From contig JAUIRK010000641.1 of NCBI GenBank assembly GCA_030549495.1, positions 124,001 through 188,000 of the forward strand: a stretch of DNA of 64,000 bases. Reading direction: 5' to 3'. This document shows, one piece after another, positions 9,901 to 24,900 of this stretch. The notes below the pieces were generated by a model. The model made no database searches, was not told where the DNA came from, and saw nothing but the letters and a program-made list of their open reading frames with translations. Position 1 is the stretch's first letter. Every line of letters starts with the position of its first letter. Origin of the DNA: Nectonema munidae. Its lineage: Eukaryota; Nematomorpha; Nectonematoida; Nectonematidae. A program made the translations under genes and the position numbers.

Positions 9901-12900
9901 GTTTTAATTTTTTTAAATTAAATTGGAAAACAAAGTAGACAATTAGTCGTAAAATTCTGATGTCCAAAGGGTTTATAATTTAAATATGCTAATAAAGATG
10001 AGTATATTTAGGTGTAAATGAACCTAGAAGAGCTAGTGATGGATCAGAACTACCAAATGCTAGACTCATTAGTACAACTGTTCTTCCAACGAGACCAATA
10101 GAAGACTTCTCAAAAACTCATGTACTAATGACCTTTGGTCAATTTATCGATCATGACATCGCTTTGGCATCCAGTCCCACTGGTATGACGTTATATACAT
10201 TTGTCGGTATAATGCAGGCTTCTTATTGGACTTTATTTTAATATTTCCACATTTATGGTTTGTGTATACTTTGCAGATTATCTAAGATTACGTTGAATGC
10301 ATTCATCTTTCCGGGTAAATTTTAGTGTATATTTTGTTTTAGTGAAAAATATTTTATTTCTTCTACTTTATGATTCCATCCTACATATGTTATTAACAGT
10401 GACGCAAAAGTAGAGCTCAGAATAATTTAAAAAATACTAACATGAAAACAAAGTTTTATTTCATATATATATATATTATATATATATATTGTGACTTAGG
10501 AGATTTCTTAATCACTTTTTATAATTTTTAAGCAAAAGTTCATTGATGATACAGGAGACCTATTGTTCAAAAAAGTGTTACAACCATACACTGAGCAGTG
10601 AGCACTGTATATATGAATTTAGGGTGTTTTGCAGCAAAGCCAATTCTAAGAAGTGTTCCTTTCAACTGCTGATATGTGAATAATTTGCTTGAACATTTTA
10701 GGTTTTGATACAAACACTCTGAGATGCTGCGATACGCAAAATATACACCCCAACTGTTTTTCTCTTCAAATTCCCAAGAATGATTACTTTTACAGTCGAT
10801 ACAACCATAAGTGCATGGAAGTTGTAAGATCACTACCTGCATCTCAAAAAGACTGCAGATTGGGTAAAAAGCCTTAAATACTTTTAACCAAATTATATGT
10901 ATCCTCAATTCACGCAGGTTAAAAGCATTTTTCTCGTTTACACTCGCGTTCACCATTTTTCATTTGGGGACCGCATTTAAGCACTGAAGAAATAGTTAGA
11001 ACCAATTTTCATGAAGTTATAAAATCGAAGCTAAATTAGTTATAAATTATCTAAATTTCTTGAAAAATTCTCGCATAAGTTTGAATATCTTAATAGAAAA
11101 AGATGAAAACTCTGTCATATCATGCAATGAAATTTTTTTTCAGACCACAAATCTGTGAGTGATTCCTTTCAATGGAAGACAATATAATTAGTGAATAACC
11201 TCTACGAAAACTAAGAGCACTTTTTGTTGATAAATCTCCTGGTATCGACAACTTTGCATATTGAAATATTTTTTTTAACTTTTGACGCCTTAGCTGTTTA
11301 ACTTCTGTTTAAAAAAATGAATTCTGCTCAATTCCTTTTTATAAAAGCTTAGACTTAGACCCTCAGCTTCTATCAAATTACAGACAAATGAGTCTAACTC
11401 TGCTTCTTTTAAAAAATACTTAAATGCATAATCTTCGATAGTGTACACTCTTATTTAAAAATCATTGTGTTAACATTGATTAACATGGATTCTTTGAGAG
11501 AAAAATCAACAATAACTCAATCATTAGTATTTCATAACGATATGAAACTACTTTTATTGCCAACACCTCTGTTTATAGATTTAAAAGAAATGACATGATC
11601 ACAGTCTATTACATTATTAAAAAATATAGATGTCAATTGTGGAGTCGTGCCTCGAATTTCTCAATGAAATCGAAGAATCCACCAGAAAAAATTTACAGAA
11701 ACAAGATCCTGAAAACGCTTTTATTAAGCTCCTTTTTCAAACGGAATTATAAGTGATTGGAATAGTCTCTCTGATTTTGTTGTAAATTTTCCCTCATTGC
11801 ACACCGTTACAAGACTCCTTGTTTTTTTTGGAAATGATAAGATCAATTTACATTTTCCTAACTTAACCTTATGTCGTTTTTTATTATTTTTTTTATACAT
11901 CACTTACTACGTTATTTGGCAATTAAAGCAGACTATTTTCATTTATTGGGATACCAGTTTGACAGTGATCCTAAAAGGGTTAAAAATTTTAAAATATAAC
12001 AAAGTAGTGTTTAGTAAACTATTGCATTCATATTTAGGTGTACGAATGCAAAATAATGAAGTTACTTCCTTCATTGACACCTCTCACATTTATGGTTCTG
12101 AAGATCAGATTTCCAAACAACTCAGATCCTTTGTTGACGGTATTTATTTATTTTTAAATGATAAAGATAAAACAAATTTTTTATTTAAATTTCGCATATT
12201 CTAAAACAGACATCTTTGTTCACCTTTTAAAAATTTAAGCAATTTATTTAAACACTGAGAAAAAATCGAGTTCACTGAAATAATATGTTTTAATGAATTA
12301 ACTTATTGTACTAATCCAGTTAGTTGCTTGAACGTTACATCAGAAGTAACTAATGAATTAGTTAAGATTCTTAGTCGAGTCAAACAAACAAATTGCTTCA
12401 TTTTTTAAGTTTTTTTCTCATGAATATACTTATAATTATTAATTTTAGTAAATTATATTTGTTATAAATACTCATATATATATTTCTAAAATTAAAGAGA
12501 AACTATATTCTATCAGGAGTCGGTCAAAATGTCTCTTGCACTTCGCGCTTAGTAATGTTCAATAATAATAAATAATAATCTAATCAAATAAAATAAAATT
12601 ATTTTCAACTTTTCAAATAAAACTTTTCAATTTTCAAACTTTTTTGAAAAATTTTCAATTTTCAATTTATTATTTTCAAATAATAATTATTCTTCCATCA
12701 TTAAAGTTTATGAATCTTGCTACTTTTTGTATATCTTTAAAAAATTTGATGATATATTCTTTTATTAGAATTCAGAATGATTTTAAGGTTAAATTATAAT
12801 CTCTTTTATTATTTCATCTTACATATTATTATTGACCAATCAAACATTTTTTATTTAGTTTCTCCCCCAAAAATATATTTCTTATATATTTAAAGGCATT

Positions 12901-15900
12901 TAATATTTGAATGAAAAAATTAGCATCATAGTATCCATCTGAATATGCCAAATTTTCAAACGGAGTGCAACTTGAGATCAAGAATGGGAACCATGTCGCA
13001 TATATAAGAGATATAGTCAATGATTTGAATCTAAAAATTTAAGGGAAACTGAAAGTTCAAATCAACCCACACGCAAACTCCAAACCCCTGATGCCAAGAG
13101 AGAATATCAGCACATCTGAAGAGTGCCAAGCTCTCCAAAGCTCGCAATATCCTTGCATGAGGGCAGGTACATTTTATCACTCAGAATTTATTTTTTTTAA
13201 TTTTTTCATATTTATGAAAAATATAAACCTAAAAAAATAGTATATTTAACTTAGTTTGGCAGCATTTGTGCCAAAATTTTATTCATTAACCCCAAATTTC
13301 TTGCAGTAAATAGTTTTTTGTTTACTGATACAGTAAAACTCTGAAATACTTTATGAAATTGTTTGACCAATCATTATTGAATGTTATAAATACCTTAATT
13401 TGAAAGAAAAAATTTTTTTCACTTTGCAAAACTCCCATTTCAATATATAACATATTTTTGTAGTAATGAATCAACCTTTTTTCAGTAATAACATACTTAT
13501 ATTGAAAACAGTATATCCGTTATAATATATATAACATAACTACATATTTTTGATCTAATAAATAAAAAATATACTGATATTTTATGTTTCAAACATATAT
13601 ACAGTTGGTCTTTTAAAATCTGAATTTTTTTTTATCAAATTTCCTTGAAATAGTGAAAAAAAACCTTGATAATAATTTAAATTAAATGCTTTTGCAATAA
13701 AAAATGAAATTCTTACATTCCTATGAATATTTCAAAGAAAGAAAAGAATTTTGAATTCCTTTGTGCCTTCTCTGATAAGTAATTATTCATTTTTCAATTA
13801 ACTTTTTCTAACAGTTTTTTCCTTTAATGAGGACTTTTGTAAATATAATAAAGATTGCCAAGGATTGTGTGAAAAAATGGCAGAAACAGTCACCCGAAAA
13901 ACTTTTAAAAAATTCATTCTCTTTCCTTGTTGAAGGTAAAGAACATTTGAAAAACATTGAGAAAATAAAGAAGGATAAGAAGCTTTGCATTATTTCCTTC
14001 CAATAGTTTATAATCACATTCGTAAATAATGAATAAGATATCAACACTCTACCATCATAGAAAAAAAAGGTGATTAAAAAAAAGTTTATTTTTATATATA
14101 TTTTTTTAAATCTTATTATGTTCTGTGTAATATCCTTTACCGGTTTGCACAAACCTTTGGATTTACACAAACTTCAAACGCTTTTTTTATTAGTGTAAAA
14201 TCAGTTTTTCCTTTTTTTATTCATCATTTTATATTGTGAAATTGTATTTAATAAAAGTTCTTCTTCTTCTTCTTTCATCAATATGAAATCATCTACACGT
14301 AGCTGGATTAAAAGAACCTAATGTTAGAGTAATTATTCATAAACTCTTCTTCCAAAACCACTTCCTGTAATTAACAGTAACCTTCCATACAGTATTTGGA
14401 TTCAAGTCATACAGGAAGGAATTATAAGATCTTGAAAACGAATCTTAAATTCACTATAGAAATCTTTTATTTTTTTAATCTTTATGTATAGTTAATTTTT
14501 TTTAGACACAATTTTGTAATTTTTAATAAAAAATAAAGCTTAATTGTTGTTTATATAAACTTAACCTATATTTGAAGGAAGCTGTGTTTTATTATAGTCA
14601 AAGCAGAGAGTTAATTTAGTACTTTAATTTTGATGAGCTGATTTTATTTGAGAAATGATAAACTCCATTTTGATTTGTATGAAAGAGAGTAAATGTTGAT
14701 TAAGAATTGTTCTAATTTGATTGGAAACTGAACTAAAACACAATACATTATTAAAAATCCCAATTCCCCACAAGACGTTATGCAGCATAACACTTTGCTG
14801 CTTTAAACTAAATTTTATATTATTTGGATATGGATGCAGTTTTTCAACTAAATTTCTTGATTATTTTTTAATAAGAATAAATTTGAAGAAAAATTGTTTT
14901 TAATTTAAAATTTTAAAGAAAATTTATTCAAAATTATACGTAAATAACTCATTAATAATAGTAATAATAAAAATAAAAATTATAATAATAAATAATAATA
15001 TAAGGATAATAATAAAAATTATTTTATAAATTTAAGATTTTATAATTAATGAAAAAATATTTATTGAATAAAATAGTTGATTATTGTTAGTTAGTTTTTT
15101 AGTTAGTGAAAATTTAATGCAACTTTAAAGTGAAAAAATTTTTAAGCTCTCACAAAAGGATACAATTTATGAGGGGGTTCCCACGAACTCAAAGAATTGC
15201 TTTACTGCTATCAAATGTTAGATTGTGCCATTCTACGCATTTAGGAGATACGCGATCCAATGAAAACACAATGTTAACATCGATGCACATTGTTTGGTTT
15301 AGAGAACACAATCGAATCGCCTCCAGTTTAAACGAGCTCAACCCGCACTGGAGTGACGAAGAAAGGTAGATTTATGTCGACTTTGCTTTGCCGTAAAAGT
15401 GTATGATCAAGGACTTTAGTTTTCAACAGACGAGAAGAATCATTTCCGCCATGATGCAACACATCGTGTATAAAGAGTTCCTTCCCCAAGTTTTGTCGCC
15501 AGAGTTCATCTCCAAATTTGAGTTGAACGTCATGGACACAGGCTACTTCACTGGCTACAACGTTGAAATCAACGCTGGAATTTCGAATGGCTTTGCAACA
15601 GCTGCCTTTCGCTTCGGCCATACTCTAATCAAGTAAAGGACTTTTTCTAGAAAATACTGAACTGCATATTCTGAGTTTAAAAAATTTGCCGCGTTGCTAA
15701 TTGTAAAATGATTCAACCAGTGATCAAATTTCAATATCTACTGTCTAATTAATCATTAAAATCCCACTTATACACTAACAAATTTAATAAGTTATTAACT
15801 AAAGTAACTGACTGAATAAATATCTAACTAAACAATGATACTATACCTTTTTTACAATTATTACCTTAGCGTGCTCATATGTTTTGCTTCCAAAATTTCT

Positions 15901-18900
15901 AAGCCATTAAGACCTCTTTTAGGGGAATGGCTATCAAATTTTTCTCTCGTTCATCTCTTTTTTCCTATTTTTTTCAATAGTGAAAATATGAGTCGTGTTA
16001 AAATTTCTTTATGCTCTTGGCACAATTTTGACTGATTTTCAGTTAGCAAGATACATATCAGTTCTTGATTGCTTGTATATAGACATACATTTTATGATTA
16101 ATGATTTCTAATACAATTTAAGCATTGCAATATTTTTGATTCCATTAATGTGTATATCAGCCCCTATTCATCGCATAAAATTTTGAAAATATGGATAATG
16201 GATATTACTACACAAAATCTATATACTTTGGAATATTTGTATATATAAGCTTTTTAGTTTCAACTATAGTTGTCGGCTTTTCTCTGAGTGAACACTTTGA
16301 CAAAGTAATGGGACGCCAGTATATCACATAAAATAGGAATGATCGGCTTCAAGTTACCATTTACGGCCAATGTTCCTATTTTGGAACATAAGTAATTTCA
16401 TCCTTCGTCTGCTTTTTTCAATGACTTTGAATATAAATCGTCTGCGTTTTTTTAGATATCGTCTGCTTTGCTTGGCCTTAGATGGGTTAAGCAAGTTGCC
16501 ACGCGCTTGCTGCTTTCTTAAAAGTATATGTTATATTGTAAGATGAATTGTAGCCCGTCTCATCCATTTGATTCCACAAAAAGCCGATGATGTTTAGTAA
16601 TTTGATATAAAACTCCCTTAAAATCAAGAAATGTCTGTGTCTTTTAATGATGGTTAATCCATTTGATCCCACTCTCACTTTTAACTGAGGTAAGCAATTT
16701 ATTGATTTTTACATGAACATCAATTAATGCCTTTTTTTGAGATCAGAAGGGTTAAAGAGCGCCACTTCGTTCTATGATAACCTATACTTAAGGCAGTTCT
16801 TCTTAACTTCTTAACCGATTTGATCCTACCGTCATCTTTAACAATGTGAGGAACAGGAACGAAAATCGTCTTCTTCAAACATATAAAATGGCATTTAAAA
16901 GAACGCAAATTCTTAAATATTCTGGTCCTTAAAGTGTTGAAAGACAGAGACAATTTCTGGATTTTAGTGTTGTTTTATATCAAATTACTAAAAGTCGTCT
17001 ACTTTTTCTGGAAACAAATGCGTTAGGAAGCGGTAATTCATCGTACAATAACATGTACATAAGACTGCAACACGTGCGTATAGAAACTCATCTATCCTAT
17101 ACTAGAATAAGTGGTCTATTTAGTATACTAAGAAAGTTGCCGTATTTAACGTTGTGAAATATAAAATATGTTTCATATTATTATATTTTCTCTCTTATTA
17201 TTATTATTATTATAATAGAAAGTCCTGCCTTTATTTCCACAAAAATATCTAAAACAAGGCAAAATATAAAACCGAGATTAAAGTGTTTCATGATGATAAT
17301 ATTTAATTATTACCCTTTTAGTACAAACATTTTTCGAGTGCCTAAAAATAAGAACATCTTTTCGCCTTTGCCGCTCCGCCAATTGTTCTTTCGTCCAGAA
17401 AATATCTATGAAAATGAATTTCCTTTCGGTATTGATTCACAAATTAGAGGACTCGTCTACCAACATGCACAAAAGATCGACAACAACATTGCTGAAGATG
17501 TGAAGAACCATCTCTTTGAAAGGTTAGACGAACCTTTTGGTAAGCTCGCCCTCTTTTAACTTAAACTTCACGAGGAATAAGAGGACCTTTACATTTAGGA
17601 ATGGATTTGATGGCGTTGAATATCCTAAGAGGACGCGATCATGGAGTTCCTGCGTACAATGTGTGGAGGCAGTGGTGTGGATTGCGAAAACTCTCCTCCT
17701 TCGATGACCTGTATCCATTTTTAATTCAAGGCGCCGTAGATCAAATCAGAAGTGTCTACAAGTATTTTTCATTTCAAAAATATGTAAATTATAGTTGCAT
17801 GTATCTGTTCACCACCATATTAATGAAACTCATCAAGTCTAACATTTTGTCACATTTATGCTTTATTTTAAAGGAGTGTTGCTATAGCCCTCTTTAAATG
17901 CTTGCATATACGACAATCCAAACACTTGCCTATCAAGCAAAAATTATGTTTTATTTCTTTGAGTACATTATCTTAAATCAATACTTTTAAAAACCAAATA
18001 TCCTAATGAATCGTTCCTGGTGTGGGCTATAGTTCTCTAAATGCGGGGAAAGTTAATAATTTTTTGGGGTCCGTCAAAATGCAGTATTATGTATTTTCGT
18101 TTTATATAAGTTTACGCAAGGACACACTTTATTTATACGATAGCTATACTTTGGATAATTGATGTGATGATTAATTCTGAATTTTGGATATCAAAAAAAA
18201 GTTATAGCTCTATACTCACCATAATCGCATTGGTATGTCATTTAACTATATAGAATGTGATCGTATAAAGTATTTCATTTTTGTTTTTTCAACATTCAAC
18301 GAAGTCAAAGTCATCTTTTATTATCATAGAATTGCCCTTTTCACCTATACGCTTTTAAACTCACTTCTGCCTTCTATATTCAACTCACTAGCAAGCTTTA
18401 AAACCAGAACTTCCCCTAGAATTTGAAAAATCTAAGCAATCCATTTCTTATAAGCTTGCGGACGTTTACAAAGTTTACATTGATTCATTTTTTAGTTGAT
18501 ATAATATATAGTTGATTACGTATAGGTTCATTGATTCTTATAAGCTATCTCTGGATTGTAGACTCCCGAACTGGTATGTATGTAAATCTTAATGTTTCCA
18601 TATACTTTTTTAACCTTATCATTATATAATCGTTTTCATCTATTATTATATTATAATTATCTCTCTATCATTGGCATTTTTTTCTCATTTTTTTTCTAAT
18701 TTTTATCGTAGATTCATCTTTAACTTTGCTTTTAAAAATATTTAAAGTATAGTTTTATTGATTAGTTATATCACCAAGCGGCCTCAAAAGGCTTTGATAT
18801 TTACCTTCAAACATCGCCTTATTCTTATTATTTATATTTACAAATTTGCATTTCTTGAAGCGTCGTTTTTATATCCTCTGATAAAATTTAAATTTAAATG

Positions 18901-21900
18901 ATTAATTATCATTTATTTAGTTTATTTTATCAAACCAATTAATTAAACTAGCAATATTTCTACAAAGTGCATAGCGTTATTGAAAATATACAAAAATATA
19001 AATTTAATACAAATAGATCATTTCTTTACAGGTTGGCTATCACTAATCCAGAAATCAGTAAGCCGGTACCATCAGTAATCTGGCGCCGATTTTGTTATCA
19101 AAAACGTAAGCTTTTTTTAAAAAAAGTTTAGAAAAAGTATTAGAAAAAAGTTTAATGCAAAATTTTTTTAATTAATCGTAATCAAATATTATTTAATAAA
19201 AATAGCTTAAAATTTTAAATTCAAGATATGGTGATTGGTTTTTAAGTTTGGTGTATTTTAACCTAATACATGTCTTATTCGGCAAAATGGCTAATCCGCC
19301 CATTTCAAGTTCTAATGATACCGGATAGTGATAGCCACCCTCTACGTGTTTTTTTTAAACGAAAAATTAATTTGTATGAAATGTGTCAACTTTGTTCATT
19401 CAAGTCATTAACTGCGTTATCAAAAATGATATCTAGAATGATTACAGGTTTTTTAATATTTTTTGCACATATCAGTTCGGGCTTTTCAAGAATTCTACGA
19501 AATTATTTAGTATGAAAGGTTTCTATTCCCTTTTCGAAATCAATCTCCTCAAATATACTTCATATTTACGTTTTTTAATTTAAGTATACAAGCATACGAT
19601 TGCCTCTTGACACTCTGTAGATTAACCCATTTACGACCAATGTTCCTATTTTGGAACATAAGTAATTTCATCTTCGTCTGCTTTTTTCAATGACTTTGAA
19701 TATAAATCGTCTGCGTTTTTTTTAGATATCGTCTGCTTTGCTTGGTCTTAAATGGGTTAAAGTAGAACAGTTTATGGATTATATATCCAAATAATAACTT
19801 TTAGCCTGTGATAATATTTAAAATACACGTTCACTATTTCTAGAAAAGGATAGTTGATTTGTTTAAAAAAAATTTTTTTAATTAATTGAAAAGAATCAAA
19901 ATTTTTGGATGAAAACAACCACACTCGCATATTCTGAATTCGCAACTTAAAGTTAAACCCGACACCCTAGTTTCTTTATATCCTAAAAAATGATTTGTGT
20001 ATTACATTTTAACTATTTATTATTTATTTTTAGAAATGTTGATGATATTGATTTGTGGATTGGTTTGATCTCTGAAAGACCTATTTCTGGCACTTTCTTG
20101 GGTCAAACTTTTAGCTGCATCATTGGTCATCAATTTCATAATTTCAAGTTTGGAGACAGGTTTTGGTATGAAAATGCTTATAGACCAAATTATATTACTA
20201 ACCCTTTCACTCCAAGTAAGATTTTAATTTTATTTTATTCGCATCCTATATTTTTTTTATTAAAATTTTTATTAAAAAAAAAGTTTATATCTATTTAAAT
20301 CAAATGAGTTTTTTGGAGTGTGACTTCTCATCCTATCTTTCTCATTCCTCCGCAATCTACCTTATTTTTCACAATACTAAATATAGAAAATATCTCAATA
20401 TAATAATATTTTTAAAAAGTTTTTAATTTATTTTAAAAAATTTTCAAGCAATCACCTGCTCCATGAGAACAGTTGTGGTAGCGCAGAATAGTAATATAAT
20501 CAATATGATTTTCAAATTTAGATATAGGAGATTAATATTTTCTCAATTCAAAATTTTTTTCTTTTTTTAGATGGAATTATAATTGAATTGAAAAAATAGC
20601 AAAACATTATAAGTTATGGTGGTATGATGATAAAAATGAAAAGAAGATAACAACTTAATATTTATGGTAATTCAATAATTGAAAATTTGATAATTCTATC
20701 AATTAAAATGGACTGTGTAAATTTTATTCGAGAAAAGCTTCCTATTGGCATAAAAAAGGATTTTTTCTTCTTTAAAATTATACTTTATTTGATTGAAAGA
20801 AGAATTCAAAATGTTATCAAGAATTCCTTGAAAATGTGTACAACTCCAGTAGTGAACAAAGAACTCGCTTTTTATGGCATAGAGAGATTATTATTCTTTT
20901 GGATGAAAGTTTAAATAATTCAAGAAAGTATTTTGCAGAATATATAGGAAATTGAGAAAAATAAGTTTCCAACTTACTTTGATGAAGAGCTGTAAATAAA
21001 TAAAATTTCACAATATTCTTATTTTCGCAAAAAGCTGGTATTTCTCAAAAATATAACTAACGAATATATGAAAATCTGAAACGCCTGCAGAGAAAAATAA
21101 GGATAACATATGAAAATAATTTTGAAAATATATGATTGCTCGCAAAAATAGCACTACGCGAACTTTTTTAAAACTTAACTTCCGGGAAAATTTCTTCATT
21201 TACATAAATGTATATTGAAGAAGAAAGACTCTCAGGATATATTTATTTTGCTTTGATTTTGAGTGCGCCGTCATTGACATGAATTAATAATAAATTTACA
21301 ACATAATTTATTAATACAATTGTTTCGTCCGAACCACATCTAGTTTTAAGCGAGTTGAGTCTTTTTTATCAAATTAGGAGCAGAAAAAAAATCACTAGTA
21401 GAAGTTATTTCGATATTTTAAGAGCTAACTATAGAAAATAAAATTGTTAGAAGTATTGATCATGAAACTATTTTAAAAGATTTTGCAAATGATTAAGGAA
21501 AAAAATTTTTTACTGAAGAAGGATGGGGTATTTGAAATTAAAAAATAGCGGGAGGGTAGGGTATGTCAAAAGTTGACATCATTTTTGGTGAAAGAAAATA
21601 TTAAAACACTGCACAAAATCATATTTATTTTTGGTTTTTATCCTATCTGTTTAATTGACTATGTATTAAACATTCAAGCAGTTGTAAATATCATCAAGGA
21701 TGGCGTTCATGGTATGTCAACAAAGATTGGATATGCGCTTTTTAGGACGTGTTTGGACTAAAATACATTCCCTAAAAAAGTAGTAATATTACTAGTTGAA
21801 TAGTATAAAAAGTAGTAAAGTTAATTTTAACTGAACATAAAGTTCACTTATTAAAAATAAATTGTGGCCGATAGGAAGTCAGTGTTGTCTACTATATGCA

Positions 21901-24900
21901 TTACCTGATAATATAAATTTGCTACTATTGTTGAAATGCGAATTCGTAAAATGAAGGTCACAAGAAACTTTGTTCGAGCTCAAGCAACAGTTCTGGCACA
22001 AGAGAACAATGTTGAGGGTTTTAAGGCCTCTAGTACATGGTGCACTTCTTTCATGCAACGATTCAAACTTTCATTTCGTCGAATGACAAATTTGACAACA
22101 CTCACAGATGATCAGCTTATTCATAGAACAGTTGACTATACATGGTTTATCTGCAAAGTCGAAAGCCTTTTAGAAGAATTAACACTATTGATGGATGAAA
22201 CATCGTATATTTTGATGATTGTCGCAGTCAAACAATGAATTTTATCTACTGGTTTCGCTTCGATGAGAATAACAGCATGTGTAGCTTTTTGGGCAATTGG
22301 TCGAAAAGCAGTAACTCTTCTGATACATAAAGGGAGTTACAATATCACGCGGCTTACTGGACCTCTTCTATCAGGAATGAAAGAAAAAGCATGGGTTAAT
22401 TCACAATTGTTGATTAAATGGATTGATGCAGTATTTCCTATTGTGGATATTCGATCCAAAAAATGTATTGTGTGGAATAGTTGTCGTGCTCATATCTCAA
22501 ATCTCATCAAAGATCATTGTAAAAAAAGAAATATTGAGCTCATTGTAATTCCTGGTGGTTGTACAGCATACCTTCAAGCTGGTGATATTGGGGTTTTTCG
22601 TGAACTTAAAGATCGAGTAGCATGCACAATTAATGCTTGGAAGAACTCTGGTGCTGTTCATTATACAAGAAATAGAAATCCAAAGCCTCCAGATACATCA
22701 ATAGTGGAATCGTGGCTTCGAGATGCGTGGCAGGCGATGACTCTGAGAAACATTTCTAACAGCATTGCATTTAAATTATAAATAATTTTTTATTAAATTA
22801 TTGTATTTAGATGTAATTAAAATGTTTTAATAATTTCATAAAAAAAACTTACAATGTCCTATAAGTATTTATTAATTAAAAATAAAAAAATACATATATA
22901 AAACCTTCTATTATATAAAATCTAAAAAGGTGCAACTTTTTTAAATCTTTTTTAAATTTTTAGTTTTTACTTAAAATATTAATATCCGAAAGTTCAATTA
23001 ATATTTATTTGTTGATTATTTCCCAAATTCGGAGCGTTCGCATTAGATTGGATCGTTCACTCAGCTGTATTTATATATTTGTAACCTACATTCTTGTAAA
23101 ATAATATATATATATATATATATAACAAGGTATAGCTATGCAGTAACTAGGGCCGGTAGGGGTTTAGTGGGATGGAAAGTCCAGGCAGATCTGGACTCAG
23201 CATTCCGAGCCAGCCACGATATCCGAAAGGATGGGTGTGAACGTCACAAACAACTTAATTATTTATTTGTTTAAAGGAACTAGTTAAAAGATTGTAAAAA
23301 TTAATCACTCGAAGCTCTGAAAGTAATAAAATATACTATTTATTTGCTAAAAAAGTACATATTGGTGTAAGAGTGATAATTGAAAGGGACTTTGAAAATT
23401 TGTAATAATGACAGATGCCTCCGTTGCTTTTAATATCAAATGAAATGTTTTATTCTAAGTATTATTTCTAAAAAGGCAGAAAGGACAAAGGTGGTTAAAA
23501 ATTAACCTTCTTCAAATTAAACTGCATAGAAATGTAATGATCACCTAAATGCCTCCAAACATTGATATCATGGCGATTAAAAATTAATAACAGTACGTTT
23601 TTGATTAACTTGTATAAAATTCATTCATTCTTCTGAACATTATTCTTAGGAGTTAGGATTAATAATGGGATTAACTTTGATAAACAGATAATAAAAAGTA
23701 TTATGTAAAAATGGCTTTTTGATTTTAAAATTGTTAAAAACAAAATCATAATCAAAAATGAGTATTGAAATTAGTATCAAAGTAAGAACTAGATTTACTT
23801 GACATTTTAATGAATAAATATTTAAAAAGCAGATTCCATATTCAAATTCCGTATAAAACTTGTAGCATTTGATGTCTTACACGTCATGTTTCGACTTATG
23901 CGCCAAATAGCTTACTTTAACCCTTAAATCATTGTATACTATATACCAGATAATAGTAACTTGCTAAAAAGGTGGAAGAACGCAAACTGTCATTTTACAG
24001 TGCTTTGAAGAAAAGTAATCGTGTTATGGTGAACATGTCTATAGAAGAGCGTAATCTCAGCATAATTATAAAAGGAACAAAACATTTTTTACCTATTCAC
24101 AAGTTAAATTATTATACACACCAGCATGAGAAATGTATATATTTTCTCCATATTATTAAGAATAAATTTCTTATTCTTCTTGATCGAATTTCTTAATTGA
24201 CGGCATTTTACTTTTAAAGGTCAATTACAAGAAATAAGGAAAATACGTCTCTCGAAAATCATGTGTGAAAATGGAGAATACATCAAACAAATACAAAGAA
24301 ATGTTTTCAGACAGGCAGGCTTTGGGTATATATTCTTTCATTTATTAACAAATCATTTTTTTCTACTTCATTCGATTTCATAAGTAAACATTATTATCAA
24401 TATTATTTTTTTATCTTTTTCAATTTAATTGCTCTTTTGAATATACTTTAAAAGATTTGGATTGAAATTAATTTTAATCTTATACTGTAAAAAATAGCCC
24501 GAATATTTTCTTTATCACAGAATTTAATTTATATTACTAATGACTGAATAATCATTTCTCTACTTAAATGATAAACTTTGAAAACTTATTGTAGAACTAT
24601 ATATGTTGCAATTTTGAAAAAGATAGAAAAATATTATAAATAAATTTAAAAATTTCAAAGTGATTAATTTAATTTTAATTAGGTTCACATATATTAATAT
24701 GTGGTATTATATGGATATATATCTATTAATTTCTGTGTGGACATTAATTCAACATTACAGAAATCAAAATGAGTGTTTTTAGAGATTTAGTTATCATCAA
24801 GATGATGAAAATGCCTGAAGAAATTCAGATTGATCTTTTAAGTTGCAGTAAATTCAATTATTTTATAAAAAATTTTGAAAGGTTTATCATATTATATAAA

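Noticed and set aside
18235-18426. LINE-like C-terminal phrase
   Set aside because: Too short, with no other reverse transcriptase block nearby.
19032-19108. Possible extra peroxidase exon between acceptor-like CAG and donor-like GTAAGC
   Set aside because: The joins 17761 to 20034 already match phase and give the continuous family sequence [11 protein letters not shown]; the extra peptide has no family likeness.
23130-23262. Hammerhead ribozyme, tRNA or RNase P RNA
   Set aside because: Neither the CUGANGA/GAAA core pair, tRNA boxes, nor the full set of RNase P conserved regions can be placed; only GGAAAGTCC is shared with the latter.
24761-24782. Short peroxidase terminal exon (NQNECF then stop)
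   Set aside because: It fits phase and acceptor, but the exon at 27931-27994 gives the conserved family C terminus and is far better supported.
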